From Halomonas chromatireducens (GTDB lineage Bacteria; Pseudomonadota; Gammaproteobacteria; Pseudomonadales; Halomonadaceae): a DNA stretch of 64,000 nt. Positions 20,633 through 28,301 of the stretch are shown here, piece by piece; within the stretch, counting starts at the first letter, position 1, and each line of letters begins with the position of its first letter. The notes beneath the pieces were generated by a model. The model had not been told where the DNA came from. It was given only the letters and a program-made list of their open reading frames with translations, and did not search any database. The position numbers were made by a program, and so were the translations under genes. The stretch is taken from assembly GCF_001545155.1 (NCBI RefSeq), contig NZ_CP014226.1:2710387-2774386 (forward strand), written 5' to 3'.

Positions 20633-22009
20633 ATGGCGTCGCTTACCGTCGCTCAAGCTCGTGCCTTCCTCAAGTGTCATCCTGATGTCGACAGCATCGA
20701 TCTGCTGATCAGCGATCTCAACGGTGTGCTGCGAGGCAAGCGCATCCCCAGCGCCAACCTGGAAAAGGTGTGTCTCGTTGGCGTCAACCTGCCGGCTTCG
20801 GTCTTCGCCCTCGACATTAACGGCAACACCATCGAGGCCACCGGCCTGGGGCTGGCTATTGGCGACAGCGACCGCGTCTGCGTCCCTCTAGAAGGCTCGC
20901 TGATGCCGAGCCCCTGGCTGCGCAAGGGCCGACAGGCCCAACTGCTGATGACCATGATCGAAGCCGATGAAACGCCCTTCTTTGCCGATCCCCGACAGGT
21001 GCTGTCACGGGTCCTGACTCGCTTCGAGGAAGCCGGCCTGACTCCGGTGGTGGCCGTCGAGCTGGAGTTCTACCTGGTGGACCGGGCGCGCACGTCCGCT
21101 GGCGCGATACAGCCGCCCTGCTCGCCCTGCAGCGGTGAGCGCGCCACCCAGAGCCAGCTCTATTCCATCCAGGAACTCGACGAGTACGCCGACTTTCTCG
21201 AGGACATCCAGACCGCTGCCCGAACCCAGGACCTACCGCTGGATACTGCTCTCAAGGAGTGCGCACCGGGTCAGTTCGAGATCAACCTGATCCACTGTGA
21301 CGATGCCCTGCGGGCCTGCGACAGCGCCGTGCTGCTCAAGCGCTTGATCAAGGGCGTGGCACTGACCCACGGGTTCGAGGCCACCTTCATGGCCAAGCCC
21401 TATGGGCTGGAAGCCGGAAACGGGACCCATGTGCATATCAGCCTGCTGGACGAGGCCGGTAACAATGTCTTCAGCGACGCCGAGGGCTCTGCACTGGGCA
21501 CGTCGACGCTGCGCCACGCCACTGCCGGCCTGCTGGAGCTGATGCCGGCCTCGATGGCATTCTGCGCGCCCAACCTCAACTCCTTTCGTCGCTTTCAGCC
21601 GGGGCTCTACGTGCCCATGGCCCCCACCTGGGGATATGACAACCGATCGGTGGCGCTTCGGATTCCCTCCGGACCCAACGGCGCCCGTCGCATCGAGCAC
21701 CGGGTTGCCGGTGCGGACGCCAACCCCTACCTGCTACTCGCCACCCTGCTGGCCGGCATCGAGCACGGGATCCAGCAGCGCCTGGAACCACCCGCACCGG
21801 TGACGGGAAATGCCTACGACCAGTTCCCCCCCAGCCTCACCAACAGCTGGCAACAGGCCCTCGACCTGCTGGAAACCAACGCCCCCCTGGGCAAGGCTCT
21901 CGGCCACGATTTCATCAAGGTATTCATTGCCAACCGTCGCGCCGAGCGTGCCCAGGCCATGCAGGCGGTGAGCCAGCTCGAGTACGAATGGTACCTGCGT
22001 AACGTCTAG
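20633..22009 (+). CDS. puuA: Glutamate-putrescine ligase (glutamine synthetase family)
   Basis: A 458-residue glutamine-synthetase-fold enzyme that ligates glutamate to putrescine using ATP, the first Puu step. The N-terminal beta-grasp domain (SIDLLISDLNGVLRGKRIP) is followed by the catalytic domain with metal-binding glutamates (VAVELEFYLVD, ECAPGQFEIN) and NGTHVHISLLD. I chose ATG 20633, preceded by AGGTGA at 7 bases. In-frame GTG 20579 and ATG 20600 would begin inside or next to the apparent operator and lack a site. The family is also used for other amines (ethanolamine, spermine), so substrate rests on the puuB/C/D context. Confidence 0.88.
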   Translation: MASLTVAQARAFLKCHPDVDSIDLLISDLNGVLRGKRIPSANLEKVCLVGVNLPASVFALDINGNTIEATGLGLAIGDSDRVCVPLEGSLMPSPWLRKGRQAQLLMTMIEADETPFFADPRQVLSRVLTRFEEAGLTPVVAVELEFYLVDRARTSAGAIQPPCSPCSGERATQSQLYSIQELDEYADFLEDIQTAARTQDLPLDTALKECAPGQFEINLIHCDDALRACDSAVLLKRLIKGVALTHGFEATFMAKPYGLEAGNGTHVHISLLDEAGNNVFSDAEGSALGTSTLRHATAGLLELMPASMAFCAPNLNSFRRFQPGLYVPMAPTWGYDNRSVALRIPSGPNGARRIEHRVAGADANPYLLLATLLAGIEHGIQQRLEPPAPVTGNAYDQFPPSLTNSWQQALDLLETNAPLGKALGHDFIKVFIANRRAERAQAMQAVSQLEYEWYLRNV

Positions 22010-22017
22010 CGAAAACA

Positions 22018-22048
22018 ACGACGCCCCGGCATGGGGCCAGGGCGTTGT
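22018..22048. terminator. Probable bidirectional terminator after puuA
   Basis: ACGACGCCC (22018-22026) can pair with GGGCGTTGT (22040-22048) with one G-U pair, and the stem can extend inward through CCGG/GGGG bases. It lies between the convergent ends of puuA and the glycine-zipper gene, the expected place for a shared terminator. There is no clear T-run on either strand, so confidence is moderate. Confidence 0.4.
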
Positions 22049-22072
22049 GGAACGGGCGTGGTGCTGGCGGAA

Positions 22073-22651
22073 TCAACCTTCGTTGGTGATCTGGCTCTCC
22101 CAGCGGGGCCGGCCATCCTCGATGAGGACACGGTCGCCCTGGGGCGGAGTGTCCACACGGCTGGTCTGTACCACGTCGCCATAGCGCCAGGTAACGTCAT
22201 AGCCTAGGGTTTCCTGGTGTGAATCCATCACCGTATGGCACTGACGCTGCGTGGTGGTATAGGTCTGGGGCGCCTGATTGGCCTCGATGCGGCCCTGCAC
22301 TTCGCGTCCCGCCAGGCCGCCGCCCACCACACCGGCAACGGTAGCCAGTGTCTTGCCGCTGCCGCCCCCGACCTGGTTGCCCAGCAGGCCACCGACGACG
22401 GCACCGGCAGCCGTACCGGCGATACGATTCGGATCGCGGCTGGGCTGCTGCGGCGCAGACTGGCTGACCACGACGTCCTCGCATACCTCGCGGGGCGTCT
22501 CGACGCTGCGCGTCACGCTCTCCGTGCCGAGTATATCGGCATACTGGGGTCCGCTCTCCTCCGGAGGCTGCTGGACCTGCCAGGCGCCGAACGCCAGACC
22601 ACCCAGACCGAAAACGGCCAATGTCACGCCTACGACGGTTGATTTGTTCAT
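22073..22651 (-). CDS. Glycine-zipper 2TM (YcfJ-like) envelope protein
   Basis: A 192-residue protein with an N-terminal membrane segment or uncleaved signal (about residues 5-24) and a central glycine-zipper block (about 77-116: AGTAAGAVVGGLLGNQVGGG, VAGVVGGGLAGREVQGR). The C-terminal part resembles YcfJ/17-kDa antigen proteins, with YDVTWRYGDV and two cysteines that could bond (in REVCEDV and TQRQCHTV). These proteins sit in the periplasm or outer membrane and some are stress-induced. The start has a strong AGGAGGTGACAG site. The gap upstream (22652-22863) shows a TATACT-like -10 on the minus strand and nothing else recognisable. Confidence 0.85.
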   Translation of the reverse strand: MNKSTVVGVTLAVFGLGGLAFGAWQVQQPPEESGPQYADILGTESVTRSVETPREVCEDVVVSQSAPQQPSRDPNRIAGTAAGAVVGGLLGNQVGGGSGKTLATVAGVVGGGLAGREVQGRIEANQAPQTYTTTQRQCHTVMDSHQETLGYDVTWRYGDVVQTSRVDTPPQGDRVLIEDGRPRWESQITNEG

Positions 22652-22863
22652 CTGTCACCTCCTCTGTGGCGCACAGGCGCCTTGCCGACAAAATGCAGGG
22701 GTCGGCTCCGGTCGATGTGCGGCGAATGCGATGAGGGACGGCGCATCCTGCGCCGCCAGGGGAATGAAACCCAGTATACGCTGTCGCGAAGTGTAAAGAT
22801 GTGCTCACGCACCGCTTCCACAATTTCTGACCAGGCGTCAGCAAAAGGCGACAGCCATAGTGC

Positions 22864-24156
22864 CTAGTACCCCAACCGATCTCGCAGCGAGTAGTACCAG
22901 GCGCCAAGGGCGGAGAGGGGTACGCGCATCAGTCGCCCCCCGGGGAAAGGCAGGTGCGGCAGGCCGGCAAAGGCATCGAAGCGCTCGCTCTCCCCCCTCA
23001 TGACTTCGGCAATCAAGCGTCCGGCCAGGTGCGAACAGGTCACCCCGTGGCCGGAGTAGCCCTGAGCATAGTAGACATTGCCGTTCAGCCGCCCGAACTG
23101 CGGCAGGCGACTCAGGGTCATCAGGAAATTGCCGCTCCAGGCATAATCGATATTGGCTTCGGCCAATGAGGGAAAGGTCTTCAGCAGTTGGGGGGGGATC
23201 ACCGCCGCGATATCCGCCGGATCCTGGCCGCCGTAGTTGACGCCGCCACCGTAGAGCAGCCGGCCATCGGCGGTGAAGCGATAGTAGTCGAGCAGGTAAT
23301 TACAGTCCTCCACCGCCATGTCGTTGGGTATCAACTCACGCCGCAACGTCTCCGGCAACGGCTCGGTGGTGATGATCTGAGTGCCACAGGGCATCGACCT
23401 GTTCTCCAGCTCCGGCAGCACCCCCTGCAGATAGGCGTTGCCGGCCATGACCACCCGCTGGGCCGTGACCGTGCCTTGAGGAGTGCGCAGCACGACCGGT
23501 TCGCCGTGCCTCACTTCCAGCACAGGGGTCTGCTCGTGGATCACCCCGCCCAGCGCTTCAAAGGCCATCGCCTCGCCGAGCACCAGGTTGAGCGGGTGCA
23601 GGTGGCCACCGGAGTGATCCACCAGCGCTCCCACGTAGCGGTCGCTGTTCACCTCCCGCTTCAATGCCGGGCCTTCCAGCAGCTCCAGCTCATGGTGGCC
23701 GTAGCGCTCCCAGAGGGCCTTGTGCTCGACCAGCCCCTGCATCTGTTTGTCATTGCAGGCAGCGAACAGGTTGCCGTCCTTCAGGTCGCATTGAATCGCA
23801 TATTGCGCTATGCGTTTGCGGATGATGCGGTTGCCCTCGAAGGCCATGTCGCCCAGCGCCCTGGCGGTCTCGCTGCCGTACTTTGCCTCGATCACGTCCA
23901 TGTCACGGCTGTAGCTGTTGACGATCTGCCCGCCGTTGCGACCCGACGCGCCAAAGCCGACCCGGGCCGCCTCCAGCACCACCACCTGCACCCCCTGCTC
24001 GGCGAGGTGAAGCGCTGCGGAAATACCGGTAAACCCAGCCCCGACCACGCAGACGTCACACTCGATGTCGCCCGCAAGGGTGGGACGCGCCGGCGATGGA
24101 TTGGCCGTCGCCGCATAGTAGGACGCCACATGTTCGTGATTGGGGTTGGTCGACAT
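22864..24156 (-). CDS. puuB: Gamma-glutamylputrescine oxidase (FAD-dependent)
   Basis: A 430-residue DAO-fold flavoprotein (E. coli PuuB has 426). The FAD dinucleotide motif is VVGAGFTGISAALHLAE at about residues 36-52, followed by GFGASGRNGGQIV, typical of PuuB-like oxidases. C-terminal YAQGYSGHGVTCSHLAGRLIAE closes the FAD site. It oxidises gamma-glutamylputrescine to the aldehyde with release of ammonia and peroxide. It lies downstream of potI on the same strand, separated by a 140-base palindromic element, and completes the PuuABCD set in this window. Confidence 0.9.
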   Translation of the reverse strand: MSTNPNHEHVASYYAATANPSPARPTLAGDIECDVCVVGAGFTGISAALHLAEQGVQVVVLEAARVGFGASGRNGGQIVNSYSRDMDVIEAKYGSETARALGDMAFEGNRIIRKRIAQYAIQCDLKDGNLFAACNDKQMQGLVEHKALWERYGHHELELLEGPALKREVNSDRYVGALVDHSGGHLHPLNLVLGEAMAFEALGGVIHEQTPVLEVRHGEPVVLRTPQGTVTAQRVVMAGNAYLQGVLPELENRSMPCGTQIITTEPLPETLRRELIPNDMAVEDCNYLLDYYRFTADGRLLYGGGVNYGGQDPADIAAVIPPQLLKTFPSLAEANIDYAWSGNFLMTLSRLPQFGRLNGNVYYAQGYSGHGVTCSHLAGRLIAEVMRGESERFDAFAGLPHLPFPGGRLMRVPLSALGAWYYSLRDRLGY

Positions 24157-24186
24157 TGCGCTACCTCACTTGAAAAATAGAGTTAG

Positions 24187-24326
24187 GAAGCGCTGCACAA
24201 ATCGGCGAGCGAGATGAAGCGCAAGGCGCACGGAGCACAGGAACCGGAGCATATGGGGTATATGTGAGGATTCCGAGCACCGCGCAACGCAGCGATTCGC
24301 TCGCGCAGGCATTTGTCCAGTGCTTC
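24187..24326. repeat. 140-base imperfect palindromic intergenic element
   Basis: The left half, beginning GAAGCGCTGCACAAAT, and the complement of the right half, beginning GAAGCACTGGACAAAT, align along nearly their whole length of about 68 bases. The centre is around CATATGGGGTATATG near 24256. The element starts 31 bases upstream of puuB and ends directly against the potI stop codon. It carries no gene. It looks like one copy of a dispersed palindromic repeat family (MITE- or REP-like); I see no second copy in the window. Confidence 0.65.
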
Positions 24327-25163
24327 TCATCGGCCTGCCGTCATATCCTGGAGCATCGCCTGTCGCCGCTTGGCCTCGCTGCGGCGCATGAAGTACCAGG
24401 CGAGAAAGGTGGCCAGCGATACAGCGAGTATGATCAAGGTGGCCAATGCATTGATCTTGGGCGACACCCCCATTCGCACCGAGGAGAACACCACCATGGG
24501 CAGGGTCGTGGCGCCGGGGCCGGAAACGAAGCTGGCGATCACCAGGTCGTCCAGCGACAGGGTGAAGGCCAGCAACCAGCCGGCTGCCAGCGCCGGCGAG
24601 ATCACCGGCAGCGTGATGTGAAAGAAGGTTTTCACCGGCCCCGCGCCAAGATCCATGGCCGCCTCCTCGATGGAAAGGTCCACCTCGCGCAGCCTGGACG
24701 CCACCACCACCGCCACGTAGGCGCTGCAGAAGGTGGTGTGGGCGATCCAGATGGTGACCATGCCACGGTCTGCCGGCCAGCCGATCATCTGCGCCATGTG
24801 AACGAAGAGCAGCAACAGCGACAGCCCGGTGATCACCTCGGGCATGACCAGCGGCGCGGTCACCATGCTGGAGAGCACCGTCTTGCCCCGAAAGCGCGAG
24901 AAGCGCGTCATCACGAAGGCCGCCAGGGTACCCAGGCACACCGCCATGGAAGCCGAGAAGAAGGCAATGCGCAGGCTGGTCCATACGGCCGCCAGGATCT
25001 GCCGGTCGCGAAACAGTTCGATGTACCAGCGCCCGGAGAATCCGGCCCATACCGTCACCAGCCGCGACGAGTTGAAGGAGTAGATCACCAGGATGACCAT
25101 CGGCAGGTAGAGGAACAGCAGGCCGACGATCAGCATCACCGTGGTGAAGGATGGCTTACGCAT
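24327..25163 (-). CDS. potI: Putrescine/polyamine ABC transporter permease PotI
   Basis: A 278-residue inner-membrane permease with six membrane segments and the binding-protein-dependent transport motif EEAAMDLGAGPVKTFFHITLPVISPALAAG, the EAA loop that contacts the ATPase. Similar in length and sequence to E. coli PotI (281). It normally partners PotH, PotG (ATPase) and PotF (periplasmic binding protein). Here potH is truncated, and potG and potF are absent from the window, so this permease cannot form a complete importer unless another copy elsewhere supplies the rest. Start MRKPSFTTV lies 3 bases after the potH remnant. Confidence 0.9.
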   Translation of the reverse strand: MRKPSFTTVMLIVGLLFLYLPMVILVIYSFNSSRLVTVWAGFSGRWYIELFRDRQILAAVWTSLRIAFFSASMAVCLGTLAAFVMTRFSRFRGKTVLSSMVTAPLVMPEVITGLSLLLLFVHMAQMIGWPADRGMVTIWIAHTTFCSAYVAVVVASRLREVDLSIEEAAMDLGAGPVKTFFHITLPVISPALAAGWLLAFTLSLDDLVIASFVSGPGATTLPMVVFSSVRMGVSPKINALATLIILAVSLATFLAWYFMRRSEAKRRQAMLQDMTAGR

Positions 25164-25166
25164 GGC

Positions 25167-25511
25167 TCACTCCTCCAGCTCTCGGGATTGATACCGGTGA
25201 AAGAGCGCGATGGGTATGATCAGGATCGCCAGCATCACCATGGCCAGCGCCGAGGCCACCGGCCAGTCGCGATTGTGGAAGAACTCCTCCCATAGCACCT
25301 TGCCGATCATCACGGTGTTGGGGCCGCCCAGCAGCTCGGGTATCACGTACTCCCCCACCGCCGGGATGAAGACCAGCATCGAGCCGGCGATGATACCGCC
25401 CTTGGAAAGCGGCAGGGTCACCTTGAAGAAGGTGTTCAATTTGCGCGAACCGAGATCCGATGCCGCTTCGAGCAGGGAGCCATCGAGACGGGTGAGGTAA
25501 TCCATGAACAC
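25167..25511 (-). pseudogene. potH: 5'-truncated potH (permease remnant)
   Basis: Only the C-terminal 110-odd residues of a PotH permease remain: TRLDGSLLEAASDLGSRKLNTFF holds the EAA loop, then GGIIAGSMLVFIPAVGEYVIPELLGGP and the end HRYQSRELEE. Full PotH is about 310 residues, so roughly the first 195, including four or so membrane segments, are missing. Similarity stops at about 25505, exactly where the toxin-antitoxin genes start on the other strand. A GTG at 25511 could in theory start a 114-residue product, but it would not make a working permease. This marks a deletion/insertion junction. Confidence 0.85.
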
Positions 25512-25692
25512 GGCGAAAGACGATGTACGACAATTGCTCGAGACCCTTCCTGAGGACTGTTCGATGGAGGATATCCAGTACCATCTTTACGTCGTGGAAA
25601 AGGTTCAGCGGGGAATCCGCCGGGCTGAAGACGAAGGCGCTCTGAGCCATCAGGAAGTCGAGAGGAAACTGGGCAAGTGGCTCGAGCGATAG
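25504..25692 (+). CDS. Probable antitoxin of a ParE/RelE-type module
   Basis: A 62-residue acidic helical protein (MNTAKDDVRQLLETLPEDCS...EVERKLGKWLER). Such short proteins directly upstream of ParE-type toxins act as the labile antitoxin and usually repress their own promoter. GAGG lies 6 bases before the ATG. The stop overlaps the toxin start by 16 bases, a common arrangement. The gene begins on top of the potH remnant, so its promoter must lie within that remnant. The protein is too short to place in a precise antitoxin family. Confidence 0.75.
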   Translation: MNTAKDDVRQLLETLPEDCSMEDIQYHLYVVEKVQRGIRRAEDEGALSHQEVERKLGKWLER

Positions 25693-25982
25693 CCTGGTCG
25701 CCTGAGGCGCTCGAAGACCTGGAGCTGATCGCCGAATTTATCGAGCGAGACTCGGCCTTCTATGCACGGGCCGTCGTGACCAAACTCATGGATGCGACGC
25801 GGGCTCTAGGTGATTTTCCCGAGATAGGTCGGGCCGTGCCCGAGTTGGGGCTACCTTCGATTCGAGAGCGATTCGTTTATAGCTATCGGCTCATCTATCG
25901 TATCGAAGCCGAACGCATACTGGTTCTGGGCGTGATTCATGGGCGTCGTCTGCTGGAAAACACAGAGCGCTTTCCTCAATAG
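25677..25982 (+). CDS. ParE/RelE-superfamily toxin
   Basis: A 101-residue protein with the ParE fold signature: WSPEALEDLELIAEFIERDS near the N-terminus, LGDFPEIGRAVPEL in the middle, and YRLIYRIEAERILVLGVIHGRR near the end. ParE-type toxins inhibit DNA gyrase, whereas RelE-type toxins cut mRNA at the ribosome; the ERFVYSYRLIYRI and VIHGRR pattern fits the ParE/RelE plasmid-stabilisation group without deciding between them. Start is GTG 25677, overlapping the antitoxin gene. It ends 2 bases before the convergent arsJ stop. Confidence 0.85.
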   Translation: MARAIAWSPEALEDLELIAEFIERDSAFYARAVVTKLMDATRALGDFPEIGRAVPELGLPSIRERFVYSYRLIYRIEAERILVLGVIHGRRLLENTERFPQ

Positions 25983-25984
25983 AG

Positions 25985-27187
25985 TCAGGCCTCCTTCGGC
26001 AACGCCAGGCTGATCGCCACGGTGGCTGCCAGCATGGCGCTCGAGACCCACAGTGTGGCGGTGAGACCGCCGGACATGTAGAGCCATCCCGAGAGCAGGG
26101 TACCGATCAGCCGCCCCATGGCGTTGGCCATGTAGTAGAAGCCGACGTCCAGCGAGACGCCGTCGGCGCGGGCCAGCTTGACGATCAGGAAGCTGTGGAG
26201 GCTGGAATTCACCGCGAACACCGCACCGAACAGCAGCAGCCCGCCAAGCAGCATGATATGTGGCTGCCACTCCAGGCCGAGCGCTATCAGCGCCGGCAGG
26301 GCGGCGAGGCCCATCGCCCACAGGATGGCGGCGGAGCGCCCCGCATGACGCCCGGTTATGCGAGGCGCCATTGCCTGTACTGCGCCGTAGCCGATGACCC
26401 ACAGCGCCAGGAAGCCCCCCACCCGCCAGCTGTCCCAGCCGAACTGGGTGGCCAGGAACACCGGCAGCGCCACCACGAACCAGACGTCCCGCGCCCCGAA
26501 AAGGAAGAGCCGGGCCGCCGACAGCACGTTGATCGCCCGGCTCTTGGAGAGAATCTCGCGAAACTTGGGCTTGGCCTTGGCGCGGCCCAGGTCGGCATCG
26601 AGCCTGACCAGCGAAAGCGCCAGCACGCCGGCGAGCATCACCGCCATCACCAGGATCGCCCCCTGGAAGCCGATCAGCGTCAGCAAAAGCCCGCCGAGGA
26701 AGAAGCCCACGCCCTTCAGCGCGTTCTTGGAGCCGGTGAGCATCGCCACCCAGCGGTAGAGCGCTTGATGGCCAGCATCGCCGGCTGGCACCAGTGTCTT
26801 GATGGCGCTTTTCGCGCTCATCTTGTTGAGATCCTTGGCGATCCCCGAGAGCGCCTGGGCGGCCATCACCCAGGGCACGCTGAGCCAGGCGACCGGCACC
26901 AGCAGCATGGCGAGGGCGAATACCTGCAGCCCCAGTCCCAGGTTCATGGTGCGGTTGAGCCCCAGGCGCGCGCCCAGCCAGCCGCCCACCAGGTTGGTGA
27001 CCACGCCGAAGAACTCGTAGAACAGGAACAGCAGCGCCACTTCCAGCGCCGAATAGCCGAGCTGGTGGAAGTAGAGCACCACCAGCATGCGCAGGGCGCC
27101 GTCGGTCAGTGTGAAGGCCCAGTAGTTGCCGGTGACCAGCAGGTACTGGCGTATCTCCCGAGGCAGGGCGGCGACGCGAGCGATCAT
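25985..27187 (-). CDS. arsJ: Organoarsenical efflux permease ArsJ
   Basis: A 400-residue major-facilitator permease with 11-12 membrane segments. The start [24 protein letters not shown] and the segment [20 protein letters not shown] match ArsJ. ArsJ exports 1-arseno-3-phosphoglycerate, the unstable product made when GAPDH uses arsenate in place of phosphate; outside the cell it breaks down to arsenate, giving arsenate resistance. The gene overlaps the upstream GAPDH gene by 4 bases (ATGA), the hallmark pairing of this pathway. It is convergent with the toxin gene. Confidence 0.93.
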   Translation of the reverse strand: MIARVAALPREIRQYLLVTGNYWAFTLTDGALRMLVVLYFHQLGYSALEVALLFLFYEFFGVVTNLVGGWLGARLGLNRTMNLGLGLQVFALAMLLVPVAWLSVPWVMAAQALSGIAKDLNKMSAKSAIKTLVPAGDAGHQALYRWVAMLTGSKNALKGVGFFLGGLLLTLIGFQGAILVMAVMLAGVLALSLVRLDADLGRAKAKPKFREILSKSRAINVLSAARLFLFGARDVWFVVALPVFLATQFGWDSWRVGGFLALWVIGYGAVQAMAPRITGRHAGRSAAILWAMGLAALPALIALGLEWQPHIMLLGGLLLFGAVFAVNSSLHSFLIVKLARADGVSLDVGFYYMANAMGRLIGTLLSGWLYMSGGLTATLWVSSAMLAATVAISLALPKEA

Positions 27188-28200
27188 GCGTCGGCGTTTC
27201 CTACCTTGGCGGCGAGCTCCACGGTGCGGCAGGCGTAGCCGTACTCGTTGTCGTACCAGGCGTAGAGCTTCACCTGGGTGCCGGCCACCACCATGGTGGA
27301 GAGGGCATCGACGATGGAGCTGCGCGGGTCGCTGCGGTAGTCGATGGAAACCAGCGGGCGCTCCTCATAGCCCAGGATACCGGCCAGTTCGCCTTCGGCG
27401 GCCTGCTTGAGCAGGACGTTGACCTCTTCCGCCGTGGTTTCGCGCTGCACCTCGAACACCATGTCGGTGAGCGAGGCGTTGGCCAGCGGCACGCGCACGG
27501 CGTGGCCATTGAGCTTGCCGGTGAGCTCCGGGAAGATCGCGGTGATCGCCTTGGCCGAACCGGTGGTGGTGGGAATCAGGCTCATGCCGCAGGCCCGGGC
27601 CCGGCGCAAGTCCTTATGCGGGGCATCGAGGATCACCTGGGTGTTGGTGATGTCGTGGATGGTGGTCATGGAGCCGTGGCGGATGCCGAGCTGCTCGTGG
27701 ATTACCTTGACCACCGGCGCCAGGCAGTTGGTCGTGCAGCTCGCGGCGGTGACGATACGGTGCCTGGCCGGATCGAACAGATGATCATTGACGCCCATCA
27801 CCACGTTGAGCACCCCCTCTTCCTTGACCGGGGCGCTGACCACCACGCGCTTGACCCCCTGGTCGAGATAGGCCTGCAGTTTTCCGGTGGTCTTGATCTT
27901 GCCCGAGCATTCGATGACGACGTCGCAGCCGGACCAGTCGGTATCGGCGATGTCGCGGTTCGCGGTGAAGTCGATGTGTTTCCCGGCGACGAACAGGGCG
28001 TCGTCATTGGCCGTGATATCATCGCCGCCACCGGTCCATTGGCCATGCACCGAGTCGAACTGAAGCAGGTGGGCAAAGGTGGCGGCATCGCCGCCCGGGT
28101 CGTTGATACGCACGAACTCGAGATCGGGGTTCGACCAGCCGGCGCGAAGTGCCAGGCGGCCAATGCGGCCGAAACCGTTGATACCGATACGAAGGGACAT
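27184..28200 (-). CDS. ArsJ-associated glyceraldehyde-3-phosphate dehydrogenase
   Basis: A 338-residue GAPDH. The NAD site [13 protein letters not shown] is at residues 7-19, and the catalytic [10 protein letters not shown] with the nucleophilic cysteine is near residue 150. The C-terminal [15 protein letters not shown] is also conserved. In ars loci the enzyme converts glyceraldehyde-3-phosphate and arsenate to 1-arseno-3-phosphoglycerate for ArsJ. Its direct overlap with arsJ, rather than glycolytic neighbours, identifies it as the arsenic-linked paralogue. Start [12 protein letters not shown] at 28200 has AGGAG seven bases before it; a longer in-frame reading crosses the promoter. Confidence 0.93.
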   Translation of the reverse strand: MSLRIGINGFGRIGRLALRAGWSNPDLEFVRINDPGGDAATFAHLLQFDSVHGQWTGGGDDITANDDALFVAGKHIDFTANRDIADTDWSGCDVVIECSGKIKTTGKLQAYLDQGVKRVVVSAPVKEEGVLNVVMGVNDHLFDPARHRIVTAASCTTNCLAPVVKVIHEQLGIRHGSMTTIHDITNTQVILDAPHKDLRRARACGMSLIPTTTGSAKAITAIFPELTGKLNGHAVRVPLANASLTDMVFEVQRETTAEEVNVLLKQAAEGELAGILGYEERPLVSIDYRSDPRSSIVDALSTMVVAGTQVKLYAWYDNEYGYACRTVELAAKVGNADA

Positions 28201-28262
28201 GGTGCGCTCCTTTTTCCCCGAGATGTTGGGTGGCTTAGACGTGTCGCTGAAATGTGCCTGAA

Positions 28263-28282
28263 ATATATGGCAAATCGTATAT
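28263..28282. promoter_or_regulatory. ArsR-type operator upstream of gapdh-arsJ
   Basis: ATATATGGCAAATCGTATAT is a 20-base imperfect palindrome, 15 of 20 bases identical to the perfect palindrome in the acr3 promoter (38015-38034) and of equal length. On the minus strand it contains TATATT, a good -10 for gapdh-arsJ. AT-rich palindromes of this shape are typical of ArsR/SmtB repressors. It also lies just upstream of hrpB, which might be affected. Confidence 0.6.
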
Positions 28283-28301
28283 GAAAAAGGATGACAATTC
28301 G

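Noticed and set aside
27184..28200. Housekeeping gapA
   Set aside because: Overlap with arsJ and the ArsR-type operator indicate the arsenate-linked paralogue.
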